Of a stretch of DNA of 64,000 bases, positions 19,013-28,617 are shown in pieces; within the stretch, counting starts at the first letter, position 1; every line of letters begins with the position of its first letter. A program made the translations under genes and the position numbers. The stretch is taken from assembly GCF_014905555.1 (NCBI RefSeq), contig NZ_BNGS01000004.1, positions 62,001-126,000 of the forward strand, in the 5' to 3' direction. A model generated the notes under the pieces. That model made no database searches and was not told the origin of the DNA. It was given only the letters and a program-made list of their open reading frames with translations. Source of the DNA: Streptomyces sp. Y2F8-2. Lineage in GTDB: Bacteria; Actinomycetota; Actinomycetes; Streptomycetales; Streptomycetaceae.

Positions 19013-20353
19013 TCAGCCCTTGACGCTGATACCGCGGGACTTCAGGTCATTGACGGTCCACTGCTGCATGTGCGCGAGCAGATCGGTGACCTTCTCCTGC
19101 TTGTTGACCACCTTGGCCCAGCCCGCCTGCATCTCCGTGAACATCGCGGTCCAGTCCGGGCCGAAGGTCCAGTCGGTGGTGACGGTCTTCAGGCTGTCCT
19201 TCACGACCTGTTGAGCCGCCTCGTAGTTCTTGCCGAGCAGCTTCTGGGAGGTCGCCTCGGCGACGTACGAGTCACTGTCCGCCAGCGCCGGGAACACGCC
19301 GTTGCCGGTCTCCGGGCTCGCCATCGTCTTGACGGCGGTCTGGTCCGTGGACATCCACAGTGCCGCCTGGGCGGCCTGCTCCTGGTTCTTGCACTGCTTG
19401 GCCACCAGGGTCACGCTGCCGGTCAGGTTGGTGCCGGCCGGGGTCTTGGGCGCCTCGCCCTTGAACGTCGGCCAGGGGGCCAGCGCCCACTTGCCGAAGG
19501 ACTTGGTGAAGTTCGCGACCATGCCGGACTGCTGCCAGGTGGAGATCTGCCGGGTCGCGGAGCCGCCGTTGTCGTAGTTGCGCTGCACGGCCGCGTAGTC
19601 GGCGAACGACAGCTTGGAGTTCAGGTCGCTGTCGATGATGTCCTGGATCACCTGCGCGGCCTTCAGGCTCCCCGGGTCCTGGAAGTTCACCTTCCAGGAG
19701 TTGCCGTCGATGGAGTACCAGTGTGCCCCGGCCTGCATCGCGAGAACCTCGAGCGTGCTCGGGTCCTCACCGGCGAAGTTGGTGATCTTGATGCCGTGCT
19801 TCTTCAGTTCCTTGCCCGCAGCGATGAAGTCGTCCCAGGTCGCCGGGGGCTTCAGGCCGTACTTCTGGAAGATGTCGGTGCGGTAGATCGTGAAGTTCGG
19901 CGCCGAGCTGGTGGGAACGCCGTACATCTTGCCCTGCACCTGTGCGCTCGCCCAGGAGCCCGGGTTGAACTTGTCCTTGCTGGACTCGACGTACTGGGTG
20001 ATGTCGGCGAGGGCGCCCTGAGACACCCAGCTGGTCACGTACTCGGCCGTGTTCTGCACCAGGCAGGGCGCGTTGCCCGCCTTCACCGCGTTGGTCAGCT
20101 GCTTCTGCATGGTCAGCTGGTCGGTGACCTTGGTGTACTTCAGCTTGATGTCCTTGTGCGAGGCGTTGAACGCCTTCACGACGGCCTCCTGGCCGTTGGC
20201 CCAGCCCCAGAAGTCGAGGGTGACGGGGCCGGAGGACTTCGACTTCGCGTCGTCGCCCGAGTCGGATCCGCCGCAGGCGGTGAGGAGACCTGTCAGCGCG
20301 ATGCCCGCGACGGCGGCGTGGGCGAACCTTCTCCGGGAGCTGGTGAAGTTCAT
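19013..20353 (-). CDS. Sugar ABC transporter substrate-binding lipoprotein
   Basis: A protein of 446 residues from the ATG at 20353 (MNFTSSRRRFAHAAVAGIAL). The signal peptide ends in a lipobox LLTAC, so Cys becomes lipid-modified and the protein is anchored outside the membrane. VTLDFWGWANGQEAVVKAFNASHKDI is the typical start of family 1 sugar-binding proteins. It heads the binding protein-permease-permease-GH43 operon. The longer open frame to 20467 would prepend residues to a good signal peptide and is rejected. Confidence 0.93.
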   Translation of the reverse strand: MNFTSSRRRFAHAAVAGIALTGLLTACGGSDSGDDAKSKSSGPVTLDFWGWANGQEAVVKAFNASHKDIKLKYTKVTDQLTMQKQLTNAVKAGNAPCLVQNTAEYVTSWVSQGALADITQYVESSKDKFNPGSWASAQVQGKMYGVPTSSAPNFTIYRTDIFQKYGLKPPATWDDFIAAGKELKKHGIKITNFAGEDPSTLEVLAMQAGAHWYSIDGNSWKVNFQDPGSLKAAQVIQDIIDSDLNSKLSFADYAAVQRNYDNGGSATRQISTWQQSGMVANFTKSFGKWALAPWPTFKGEAPKTPAGTNLTGSVTLVAKQCKNQEQAAQAALWMSTDQTAVKTMASPETGNGVFPALADSDSYVAEATSQKLLGKNYEAAQQVVKDSLKTVTTDWTFGPDWTAMFTEMQAGWAKVVNKQEKVTDLLAHMQQWTVNDLKSRGISVKG

Positions 20354-20732
20354 CTGACCGTGATCCTTCGGAATGTAGGCGTTCTCAGAACGAGAGGACG
20401 GCGGCTCGGTGTTGGCCAGGAACAGCGGCCGGGAAACCGTCGGCTCGCGGTTGCGGGGGTCGGCCAAGCTGAAGCGGTAGTAAGCGGTTGCCGTGGACCG
20501 TAGGACGATTCCACGTCTCTAGCAAGAGGGCTGGCGGAAATAGTTACGGCCCGTTGTCCGGCGCGTAAGCCGGGAGGATGGGGTGGCCGTTGTGGGGCTT
20601 CAGGGATTTGCGCAGGTCAACGCAGTACAAGGGCGCTTGCGTTGGCTCTTCTGCTACGCGGTAAGCGTTCTCAGGGACGGTCGGCCCCCGAGCTGAAACC
20701 GTTTACGAAACTTCGAACTTACCGATGCGATG
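20354..20732. promoter_or_regulatory. Promoter region of the GH43/ABC operon with LacI-type half-sites
   Basis: 379 bases without a gene. GAAACCGTTTACGAAAC (20695-20711) and two GTAAGCG half-sites (about 20481 and 20661) resemble LacI-family operators, which have a central CG. The LacI gene ends at its right border and the operon starts at its left, so the regulator would act on the operon here. No -35/-10 pair is convincing. Confidence 0.45.
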
Positions 20733-21821
20733 TCACGGCCGTCGCCGCGGCGGCTGCACGGAGGCGCGTACGACGACGTGCGTGCCCAGCACCATGTGGT
20801 CGCCGTCGCTTCCCCTGCGGCGGCTCGCGCCGCTCTCGCGCCGGTCCGCCACCGCGCGCAGCGCGACGCGGCCCATCTCCTCGTACGGGACGTGCACGGT
20901 GGTCAGTTGGGGAGTGAGCTGGGAGGCGAGCGGGATGTCGTCGTAGCCGACGATGGAGACGTCCTCGGGCACACGGAGGCCCGCCGCGCGCAGCGCCTGC
21001 ATGGCGCCCGCGGCCACCACATCGGTACCGGCGAGAACGGCGGTGAAGTCCGGCGTTTCGTGCAGGGCGGCCTCGACGGCCGTGTACCCGTGCTCGTCGT
21101 CGTACGGCCCGTGCCGCACCAGGCCCGGGTCGAACGGCACCCCGTACGCCTCGAAGGCCCGCTGCGCGCCCTTCAAGCGGCCCTGCGCGGTGGTGAGTTC
21201 GGCGGGTCCCGGCAGCACCAGGACGCGGCGGTGCCCGGCGGACAGCAGATGGCTCGCCATCGCGTAGGCCCCGCCCTCGTTGTCGTAGTCCACCGTCGTC
21301 GCCGGTACGTCGCCCTCCAGGGGCGGCCTGCCGACCAGCACCAGGTGCGAGCCGGCCGCGTCCAGGGAGCGGGCGAAGCGGGCCATCCTCAGCTGGTACT
21401 CGTCGAAGTCGTACGCCCCGCCGAGCAGCACCACCGCGGCGACGCCCTGCTGGCGCATGAGGTTGACCAGCGCGAGTTCCCGCTCGGGGTCGTCCCCGGT
21501 GGTGCCCACCAGTGACAGCCAGCCGCGCAGCGAGGCGGCGCCCTCGACGCCCTTGGCGACGTGGGCGAACGCGGCGCCCGTGATGTTGTTCAGCAGGATC
21601 GCCACGGTCGGTGTGCCACCGCCGGCCAGGGAGCGGGCGTGGGCGTTGGTGACGTAGTCCAGGTCCCGTACGACCTTCATCACCCGGCGGCGCAGCTCGT
21701 CGGAGACGGGGTAGTTGCCCGACAGGACGCGCGACACGCTGGCGACCGACACGCCCGCCCGTTCCGCCACGTCGCGGATGGTGGCCCGTCCGGCCTCGGC
21801 CGGCGCCTTGCGCTGACTCAC
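20733..21821 (-). CDS. LacI family transcriptional regulator
   Basis: A protein of 362 residues. The helix-turn-helix is ATIRDVAERAGVSVASVSRVL (about 13-33) and the hinge region YVTNAHARSLAGG follows; the rest is a periplasmic-binding-protein fold with VSIVGYDDIPLASQL near the end. Such proteins repress sugar operons until the sugar binds. It lies directly upstream of the first ABC operon on the same strand and about 1.7 kb from the second, and palindromes fit for LacI proteins are found before both. Confidence 0.93.
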   Translation of the reverse strand: MSQRKAPAEAGRATIRDVAERAGVSVASVSRVLSGNYPVSDELRRRVMKVVRDLDYVTNAHARSLAGGGTPTVAILLNNITGAAFAHVAKGVEGAASLRGWLSLVGTTGDDPERELALVNLMRQQGVAAVVLLGGAYDFDEYQLRMARFARSLDAAGSHLVLVGRPPLEGDVPATTVDYDNEGGAYAMASHLLSAGHRRVLVLPGPAELTTAQGRLKGAQRAFEAYGVPFDPGLVRHGPYDDEHGYTAVEAALHETPDFTAVLAGTDVVAAGAMQALRAAGLRVPEDVSIVGYDDIPLASQLTPQLTTVHVPYEEMGRVALRAVADRRESGASRRRGSDGDHMVLGTHVVVRASVQPPRRRP

Positions 21822-21941
21822 CGTAGCGACTCCTTCACGGTAGGGACCTTCTCGTCGAGGAGCCGGGGTCCCGCCCTCCCCCCGGTGTCGAAACCGTATC
21901 CCATCGTTACTCCCCGGCGGACCGGGTTGTGGACGGGCCGT

Positions 21942-22955
21942 TCACGCGACACGGGCCAGATCGGCACGGCGCACCTCATGGGCCAGCGGCAGGCCCGCGA
22001 CCAGGCGCTCGACCTCCGCCACGACCACGAGGCCGAGGCGTTCCAGCTCGTTGCCGAGCGAGCCCGCGATGTGCGGGGTGAGGAAGACGTTGGGGAGCTC
22101 GTACAACGGGGAGCCGGCGGGCAGCGGCTCGGGCTCCGTGACGTCCAGGACCGCGCTCAGACGGCCGCAGACCAGCTCGTCGGTCAGGGCGTCCTGGTCG
22201 ACCAGGGCGCCCCGGGAGGTGTTGATCAGCACACCGCCGTCCCGGATGAGGGCGAGCCGGTCGCGGCTGAGCATGCGCTGGGTCTCGGGGATGTCGGGGG
22301 CGTGCAGGCTGACGATGTCGCTGCGACGCAGCAGTTCGTCCAGCGGCAGGGACTCGGCGCCGAGCGCCTGCGCCTCGTCGGCCGTCACGTAGGGGTCGTA
22401 GAGGAAGGTCCTGAAGTCGAACGGGCGCAGCAGTTCCAGGAGCCGGCGCCCCACCCGCGATGCGCCGATGACGCCGATCCGGCGGCCGAGGTTCCCGATG
22501 CCCGAGGTCTCGGCGGGGGAGGGGTAGGCGTGCGTGTGCCGGAACCGCTCCCGGTGCCCGAAGGCGTCCTTGCCCGCGAGCAGGATCATCGCGAGCGTGT
22601 ACTCCGCGACCGGCAGCGCGTTGCCGGTCACCGCGCTGGACACGGTGACACCCCGCCGCCACAGCGCTTCGCCGACCAGCGAGCGGACCGAGCCGGCGGC
22701 ATGCAGCACCGCGCGCAGCTCTGGCGCCGCCGTCAGGGTGCGAGCGTCCAGACGGGGGCAGCCCCAGCCGGTGACCAGTACCTCGGCCCGGGCCAGCGCG
22801 GATGCGGCCGCCGGGTCGGTGAAGTCCCGTACGACGAGTGCGCTGTCGATGTCGACCGCCTTCTGCAACCGGGCCATGAGCGGCGGGGGGAACAGCAGGG
22901 GCAGGTGCACCGGATCCATGGCGAACACGGCCATGGGGGGCTGGGCGCTGGGCAT
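21942..22955 (-). CDS. D-isomer-specific 2-hydroxyacid dehydrogenase
   Basis: A protein of 337 residues from the ATG at 22955 with GGGAGAG upstream. The NAD site is GRRIGVIGASRVGRRLLELL, in which the usual G-x-G-x-x-G reads G-x-S-x-x-G. Catalytic residues are Arg in LINTSRGALVD, Glu in TEPEPLPAG and His in TPHIAGSLG. Members reduce 2-keto acids or oxidise D-hydroxy acids; its place between two sugar-import operons suggests a role in breaking down the imported sugar acid, but the substrate is unknown. Confidence 0.9.
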   Translation of the reverse strand: MPSAQPPMAVFAMDPVHLPLLFPPPLMARLQKAVDIDSALVVRDFTDPAAASALARAEVLVTGWGCPRLDARTLTAAPELRAVLHAAGSVRSLVGEALWRRGVTVSSAVTGNALPVAEYTLAMILLAGKDAFGHRERFRHTHAYPSPAETSGIGNLGRRIGVIGASRVGRRLLELLRPFDFRTFLYDPYVTADEAQALGAESLPLDELLRRSDIVSLHAPDIPETQRMLSRDRLALIRDGGVLINTSRGALVDQDALTDELVCGRLSAVLDVTEPEPLPAGSPLYELPNVFLTPHIAGSLGNELERLGLVVVAEVERLVAGLPLAHEVRRADLARVA

Positions 22956-22975
22956 GTCTCTCCCGAAGCGTGTCG

Positions 22976-22995
22976 GTAACGTTTTCTGAAAGCGC
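22976..22995. promoter_or_regulatory. Imperfect LacI-type operator before the hydroxyacid dehydrogenase
   Basis: On the minus strand GCGCTTTC A GAAAACGTTAC shows 6 of 8 matching arm bases around a single central base. It ends 20 bases before the start codon, a place where a repressor would block transcription. Confidence 0.45.
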
Positions 22996-23481
22996 CTTCT
23001 ACCGTAATTCTGCTGCGGAGTCCCGGTCAATCGGTACGACCGGGGTGCCGGGATGGACGGTTTTCGGCCGCTTCCGCAGGCAAATGCCCACGTCGCAGCA
23101 GGTCAGGGCGGTGTCCGTCGGCGTGGTGTGAGCCGGCATGGAGGGGTACGGGCGGGCCCGCAGGGGTGGGCCGTAACGGTTTCCGCCGCTCACCGGGGGT
23201 GTGGCGGTCGGTTGTCACCATCAGTCGCCGACGATCCGGCGATCCGGCGATGGCTCGTGCCGGCTGCCCGGATCGGGAGTGTCCGCTTCCGGATGGCCTC
23301 CACTCCGGGTAACAGGATCAGCGGACTTCGCAATTGCCCAGCTCATCGGCCTTGCGGGGCCCGAGGCGCGGCGGTCCCCACCTCTGTTCGTGCACGTCTC
23401 GGCTGTTACACAGACTTTTCGAAAATCTGCGAAGCCCCTTGACGCGCCATCGGTCCCGGAAGAAGCTCTGCCCACTTGGTC

Positions 23482-23499
23482 GTAGCAACCGGTTGCTAC
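23482..23499. promoter_or_regulatory. 18-bp perfect LacI-type operator
   Basis: GTAGCAACCGGTTGCTAC is a perfect palindrome with the central CCGG typical of LacI-family sites. It lies 80 bases before the binding-protein start of the second ABC operon. The TTTTCGAAAA palindrome 57 bases upstream could be a second site for DNA looping. Confidence 0.65.
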
Positions 23500-23578
23500 C
23501 TGTTACTCCGGCGGGACCCGCCTGCGTTCCCGTGGCAGAGCCCGTACCGCGTTCCCCGAAGCAGAAGGTGAGGCGTTC

Positions 23579-24934
23579 ATGCGCTCCCACGCCGGTGCTC
23601 CCCCCAGTCGCCGTCGCTTCCTCGCCCTGTCGGCCGGCGGCGCCGTGGCCGGTGCGGCGGCCCTCAGCGGATGTGCGCTGCAGGTGGCGGGCGCCGCGGA
23701 CAGCGGGGGCGGCGGCGACTCGATCACGGTGATGGTCAATGAGGGCGACATCACCGATGACCAGATCAAGCAGGCGCAGAAGGAGCTCGGCATCAGGATC
23801 GTCCGGGTCAAGTACGACGTCACCCGCCTGATCGCGATGCTCACCGCGGGCAAACCTCCGGAGCTGGTGCGCGGCGTCGGTGCCACGGACGCGCCGTACT
23901 TCGCCGCACGCGGTGTCGCCGAGAATCTGGACCCGTACTTCGCGGGGAGCACGGTCCTCAAGGTCGACGACCTCGACCCGGTGAACGACCTGTGGCGCTG
24001 GGACGGCAAGGCCCAGGGCAAAGGTCCCCGCTACGGCATGGCGAAGGACTTCTCCCAGGACTCCATGTACTGGTACAACACCGCACTGTTCGACCAGAAG
24101 GGCGTCGCGTACCCGTCCGCCACGGAGCCGATCACCTACGAGGAGTGGCTGGAGAAGGCCGAACGGCTCACCCAGCGCAAGGGCGGCCAGACCAGGGTGT
24201 TCGGCGGCAGTTACAACGGCGTCGGCCTGACCGTCAACCTCGCGGCCCTCACGGCCGCCGCCGGCGGCAACCTGTTCACCGACGACTACGCCGCCATCGA
24301 CTTCTCCAGCCCGGAGGCCCGCAAGGCGCTCACCTGGTACGTGGACTACGCGAAGACGGGGGTCGGACCGAGCCTCATCAACCCGAACCCCGACACCTGG
24401 GACGGCCCCACCTACATGGCGAACCGCATGGCCATGACCAACTCGGGCTACTGGCTCGGCGGCATGATCAACGGAGACGAGACGGTGGCGAAGGCGTCCC
24501 GCCTCGCCCCCGCGCCCCGATTCGCCGGCGGCCCCCGCATCAGCGCCTGCCAGGCCGGTACCGGCTTCTGGGTGCCGAAGAAGGCGCACAACAAGCAGGC
24601 GGCCTGGCGCGTCTTCGAATGGTTCTTCGGCCAGGGCCCCGCCAAGGACCGCGCGACCGGCGGCTGGGGCATCCCCACCCTGAAGTCCCTCCGCCCCTTG
24701 ATGCCCCGTCAGAAGGACTACCAGAAACAGGTCGTCGCGGTGCAGGAGGCCGACCTGAAGCACTTCTCGGTCGTCTCCTTCACGCCCTACGCCAAGGTCG
24801 AGGCCCTGGACGCGGTCATCAACCTGATCATCCCCGCCGCGATGAGGGGCCAGATGTCCATCGGCACGCTGATCGACCGGCTCAACGACAAGACGAACGA
24901 AGAGATGAAGCGCGGAAGGGAGCTGGTGTCATGA
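23579..24934 (+). CDS. Extracellular substrate-binding lipoprotein of a sugar ABC transporter
   Basis: A protein of 451 residues. The N-terminus carries a twin-arginine signal (PPSRRRFLALSAGG) that ends in a lipobox, LSGC, so it is exported folded by Tat and lipid-anchored. It belongs to the family 1 binding proteins (long helical lobes; PITYEEWLEKAERLTQ). It begins the six-gene run up to 33.2 kb. The next gene overlaps its stop (ATGA). Confidence 0.92.
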   Translation: MRSHAGAPPSRRRFLALSAGGAVAGAAALSGCALQVAGAADSGGGGDSITVMVNEGDITDDQIKQAQKELGIRIVRVKYDVTRLIAMLTAGKPPELVRGVGATDAPYFAARGVAENLDPYFAGSTVLKVDDLDPVNDLWRWDGKAQGKGPRYGMAKDFSQDSMYWYNTALFDQKGVAYPSATEPITYEEWLEKAERLTQRKGGQTRVFGGSYNGVGLTVNLAALTAAAGGNLFTDDYAAIDFSSPEARKALTWYVDYAKTGVGPSLINPNPDTWDGPTYMANRMAMTNSGYWLGGMINGDETVAKASRLAPAPRFAGGPRISACQAGTGFWVPKKAHNKQAAWRVFEWFFGQGPAKDRATGGWGIPTLKSLRPLMPRQKDYQKQVVAVQEADLKHFSVVSFTPYAKVEALDAVINLIIPAAMRGQMSIGTLIDRLNDKTNEEMKRGRELVS

Positions 24935-25926
24935 CGGCCGACCAACTGGCCACCGTCGCCGGGCGGCCCGGCCACGCCCGGGGCGCCGACCGCGCTCAGA
25001 CCGCGCGGCGGCGCACCTCCGTCGCAACGCGACAGCACCGCGCGTTCTACATGTTCACCGCGCCCTGGATCGCGGGATTCCTGCTGCTGACCATCGGCCC
25101 GATGGCGTTCGCGCTGTGGCTGAGCCTCACCACGTTCGACGGGATCTCCCCGAACTGGCACTGGATCGGCCTCGCCAACTACCGCGAGCTGCTGAGCGAC
25201 TCGGTCACCTGGGGCGCCCTGGGCCGGACCGGGCTGTTCGCGGTGACCTCCGTGCCCCTGTCGATCGTCGCGGGCCTCGCCCTCGCGGTCCTCGTCAACC
25301 GGCCCATCAAGGCCCGCGGCATCTTCCGCACCCTGCTGTACCTGCCGGCCGTCGTACCGCCGGTCGGGGCGGGCCTCATCTTCAAGCAGCTCTTCGACAC
25401 GAACTCCGGCGCCACCAACGGTGTCCTCGACATCTTCGGCATCAACGCCGTCGCCTGGCTCAGCGACCCGTACGCCCGCTACGTGCTGCTGATGACCGTG
25501 CTGTGGGGCGCGGGCAACGTCATGATCATCTCGCTGGCCGGCCTCCAGGACATCCCCCGCGAACTCCACGAGGCCGCCCGGGTCGACGGTGCGAGCGCCT
25601 GGCGCACCTTCCGCAGCGTCACCGTGCCGCTGCTGTCGCCGGTGCTGCTCTTCCAGGCCGTGACGGGCGTGATCGCCTCCGTGCAGACCGTGATGCCGCT
25701 GCTGCTGGCGTCCCAGCCCCCGCCCGGGGGCGTCACGTCCGTCCCGCAGTCCAACTACCTGTACATGATGCACGTGTTCGCGGAGTACTTCGCCTACGGC
25801 CGTTTCGGCTACGCCTCCGCCCTGCTGTGGGTCCTGTTCGTGCTGATCCTGATCGTCACGGGACTCATCTTCAAGACCACGTCCGGCGTGGTGTTCTACA
25901 ACGTCGACCCGGAGGCGAAGAAGTGA
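24931..25926 (+). CDS. Sugar ABC transporter permease (MalF type)
   Basis: A protein of 331 residues with an unusually long, Arg-rich cytoplasmic N-terminus (about 38 residues) before the first helix FYMFTAPWIAGFLLLTIG. The EAA loop is EAARVDGASAWRTFRSVTVPLL. It is translationally coupled to both neighbours by 4-base overlaps. Confidence 0.92.
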   Translation: MTADQLATVAGRPGHARGADRAQTARRRTSVATRQHRAFYMFTAPWIAGFLLLTIGPMAFALWLSLTTFDGISPNWHWIGLANYRELLSDSVTWGALGRTGLFAVTSVPLSIVAGLALAVLVNRPIKARGIFRTLLYLPAVVPPVGAGLIFKQLFDTNSGATNGVLDIFGINAVAWLSDPYARYVLLMTVLWGAGNVMIISLAGLQDIPRELHEAARVDGASAWRTFRSVTVPLLSPVLLFQAVTGVIASVQTVMPLLLASQPPPGGVTSVPQSNYLYMMHVFAEYFAYGRFGYASALLWVLFVLILIVTGLIFKTTSGVVFYNVDPEAKK

Positions 25927-26747
25927 CCGCCCGGCTGCCCCGCCTCGCCCTGTACGCGGCGCTCGTCATCATCACCGGCCTGTTCCTCGGCCCGTTCGGC
26001 TGGCTGGTGATCACCGCCCTGAAGTCCACCTCGGAACTCGCGGCCTCGCCCGTGCACTGGTGGCCCCACGACCTCAAGTGGGGGAACTTCGCCGACGCGT
26101 TCACCAACATCGACTTCCTCGGCTACGCCCGCAACTCCCTCATCATCGCAACGATCTACGCGACGCTCGTCACGCTCAGCTCGGCATGGGTCGGCTTCGG
26201 CTTCGCACGCCTGTCCGCGCCCGGCAAGAAGCAGATGTTCGGCGTGCTGCTCGGCACGATGATGCTGCCGCAGATGATCACGCTCTTCCCGACCTACCTG
26301 ATCTTCGCGAAGCTCGGCATGGTCGACACGTACTGGCCGTGGGCGCTGTGGGGCCTGTCCGGCGCACCTTTCCTCATCTTCCTGTTCCGGCAGTTCTTCG
26401 CCGGCATGCCCCGCGAACTGGAGGAGGCCGCGATCGTCGACGGCTGCGGCTGGAGCGGGATCTTCTGGCGGATCTTCCTGCCGCAGTCCTGGCCGGCGCT
26501 CGCGACCAGCTTCGTCATCGCCTTCACCTGGAGCTGGGGCGACTACATCGCTCCGATGCTGCTGCTGTCCAACGACCGTTCCACGCTCGCCGTCGCCATC
26601 TCCACGTCGTACGTCAACGCCCAGGGCCTGCCGGTCAACAACTGGATCGCGGCGGGCACCGTGATGTACGTCGTCCCCATCCTGCTGATCTTCCTGGTCG
26701 CCCAGCGCGGTTTCGTCACCGGGATGTCCACATCCGGACTCAAGTGA
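25923..26747 (+). CDS. Sugar ABC transporter permease (MalG type)
   Basis: A protein of 274 residues from a GTG at 25923 overlapping the previous stop (GTGA). Six helices; EAA loop EAAIVDGCGWSGIFWRIFLPQS; it ends VTGMSTSGLK, a usual ending of this subfamily. As in the first importer no ATPase gene is nearby, so a shared ATPase is expected. Confidence 0.92.
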   Translation: MTARLPRLALYAALVIITGLFLGPFGWLVITALKSTSELAASPVHWWPHDLKWGNFADAFTNIDFLGYARNSLIIATIYATLVTLSSAWVGFGFARLSAPGKKQMFGVLLGTMMLPQMITLFPTYLIFAKLGMVDTYWPWALWGLSGAPFLIFLFRQFFAGMPRELEEAAIVDGCGWSGIFWRIFLPQSWPALATSFVIAFTWSWGDYIAPMLLLSNDRSTLAVAISTSYVNAQGLPVNNWIAAGTVMYVVPILLIFLVAQRGFVTGMSTSGLK

Positions 26748-26802
26748 CCGCCGTTTCTCCCTGTCTGTCTCTCATCTCCCCGCTCAGTTAAGGAACTTCT
26801 CC

Positions 26803-28587
26803 ATGAACGACACCCAGGGCACCGGCATGACCCGGCGCACCGTTCTCCAGGCCGCGGGTGCCGCTGCCGCCGCGTACTCCCTGATCGGCGCCGCGGCCGG
26901 CACCGCGAGCGCCGATGACACGCCCGCATCGACCGACAAGCTGGTGATCTACCCCATCCCGAGCGGGGTCCCGACCAACCTGAGCTACTCCGTCAAGGCC
27001 CGTACCCCGGGCGGCGACTGGCAGACGGTGCCCGTCTACCGCGCGAGAGCGAAGCAGATCGACGCGAACACGGGCAGTGGTCCGGTGTTCAACTCCTCCG
27101 TCGCCATGTTCGACTTCCAGGGAACCGTGGAGGTCGCCGTCACGTCCGCCAAGGGCACGATCGGCACCGCGCGGATCCGTCCGCTGTCGTACGGCACCCG
27201 GTTCACGGTGGACGGCGCGACGATCAGCTTCACCCTCACCGAGCCGCGCAACCTCTCCATCGAGGTCGACGGGGACGTCTTCAACAACCTGCAGCTGCAC
27301 GCCCACCCGATCGAGACGCACGTCCCCGACCCCGGCGACGAAGACGTCATCTACTTCGGCCCCGGCCTGCACAAGACCACCAACAACGTACTGACCGTGC
27401 CCAGCGGCAAGACGGTCTACCTGGCCGGCGGTGCGGTGCTGACGTCGCAGGTGGCGTTCCAGAACGTGGAGAACGCCCGGCTGCGAGGCCGCGGCGTGCT
27501 GTACAACTCGCCGAGCGGCGTGCTGGTCGAGTACTCGAAGAACATCGAGATCGACGGCGTGACGGTGCTCAACCCCAGCAGCGGCTACGCGATCACCGTG
27601 GGCCAGTCCCAGCAGGTCACCATCCACAACTTCCACGCCTACAGCCACGGCCAGTGGGGCGACGGCATCGACGTCTTCTCCAGCGAGGACGTCCTCATCG
27701 ACAACGTCTACATGCGCAACGCGGACGACTGCATCGCGATCTACGCCCACCGCTGGAACTACTACGGCGACTGCCGCAACATCACCGTCCGCAACTCCAC
27801 CCTCTGGGCGGACGTCGCGCACCCGATCAACGTCGGCACGCACGGCAACACCGACAACCCGGAGACCATCGAGAACCTCGTCTTGAGCAACATCGACATC
27901 CTCGACCACCGCGAACCGCAGATGAACTACCAGGGCTGTATCGCGCTCAACCCGGGCGACAGCAACCTGGTGCACAACGTCCGCGCCCAGGACATCCGGG
28001 TGGAGGACTTCCGCTGGGGCCAGCTGATCAACATGCGGGTCATGTTCAACACGTCGTACAACACCTCCGTCGGCCGGGGCATCGACGGCGTGTACATCAA
28101 GAACCTCTCGTACAACGGCACGCATGCCAACCCGGCGATCATGGTCGGCTACGACGCGGACCACGCCATCAAGAACGTCACGTTCCAGAACCTCGTCATC
28201 AACGGCAAGTTCATCGGCAACGGGATGAAGAAGCCCGGCTGGTACACGTTCTGGGACATGATGCCGGCGTACGCCAACGAGCACGTCCTGAACACGCGGT
28301 TCCTGAACTCCACCGACGCCACGTCCACCAACGCGCCCCAGATCACCAGCCCGGTCCAGGCCGCGGGCACGAAGAACCAGGTCTTCAACTACCTGATCAC
28401 GGCCGGCGAGCTGCCGACGTCGTTCAGCGCGGACGGGCTGCCGAAGGGGCTGGACATCGACCCCGGCACCGGTCTGATCTCCGGCGTCATGAGGGACAAC
28501 GTCGGCTCCTTCGACGTCACCGTGTCGGCCACCAACAGCGTGGGCACCGCGACCCAGACCGTCACGCTCACCGTGCAGCACGCGTGA
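26803..28587 (+). CDS. Secreted GH28-like polysaccharide hydrolase with a putative Ig domain
   Basis: A protein of 594 residues. A twin-arginine signal (MTRRTVLQAAGAAAAAYSLI) leads to an N-terminal beta domain, then a right-handed beta-helix. GH28-type active-site elements are visible: WGDGIDVF (285-292), NADDCIAIY (306-314) and HPINVGTHG (340-348), where polygalacturonases have NTDG, DD and GHG. The C-terminal ~85 residues (about 508-593) read as a He_PIG immunoglobulin-like domain (ADGLPKGLDIDPGTGLISG). It probably acts outside the cell on a uronic-acid-containing polymer. It follows the importer genes after 55 bases. Confidence 0.82.
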   Translation: MNDTQGTGMTRRTVLQAAGAAAAAYSLIGAAAGTASADDTPASTDKLVIYPIPSGVPTNLSYSVKARTPGGDWQTVPVYRARAKQIDANTGSGPVFNSSVAMFDFQGTVEVAVTSAKGTIGTARIRPLSYGTRFTVDGATISFTLTEPRNLSIEVDGDVFNNLQLHAHPIETHVPDPGDEDVIYFGPGLHKTTNNVLTVPSGKTVYLAGGAVLTSQVAFQNVENARLRGRGVLYNSPSGVLVEYSKNIEIDGVTVLNPSSGYAITVGQSQQVTIHNFHAYSHGQWGDGIDVFSSEDVLIDNVYMRNADDCIAIYAHRWNYYGDCRNITVRNSTLWADVAHPINVGTHGNTDNPETIENLVLSNIDILDHREPQMNYQGCIALNPGDSNLVHNVRAQDIRVEDFRWGQLINMRVMFNTSYNTSVGRGIDGVYIKNLSYNGTHANPAIMVGYDADHAIKNVTFQNLVINGKFIGNGMKKPGWYTFWDMMPAYANEHVLNTRFLNSTDATSTNAPQITSPVQAAGTKNQVFNYLITAGELPTSFSADGLPKGLDIDPGTGLISGVMRDNVGSFDVTVSATNSVGTATQTVTLTVQHA

Positions 28588-28617
28588 TGCGGCACCACTG
28601 ATCCAGGAGATACTCCA

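Larger units (their letters stand above)
22956..23578. other. Divergent regulatory region of 623 bases
   Basis: It separates the dehydrogenase from the second ABC operon and contains three operator-like palindromes: 22976-22995, TTTTCGAAAA (23416-23425) and the 18-bp site at 23482-23499. Two overlapping triplicated GATCCGGC units lie near 23233-23252. A 64-codon frame on the minus strand (22999-23193) lacks a ribosome site and is not called. Confidence 0.5.

Noticed and set aside
22999..23193. 64-codon minus-strand frame containing ALTCCDVGICLRK
   Set aside because: No ribosome site, poor codon bias in its second half, and it runs into an operator; not called as a gene.
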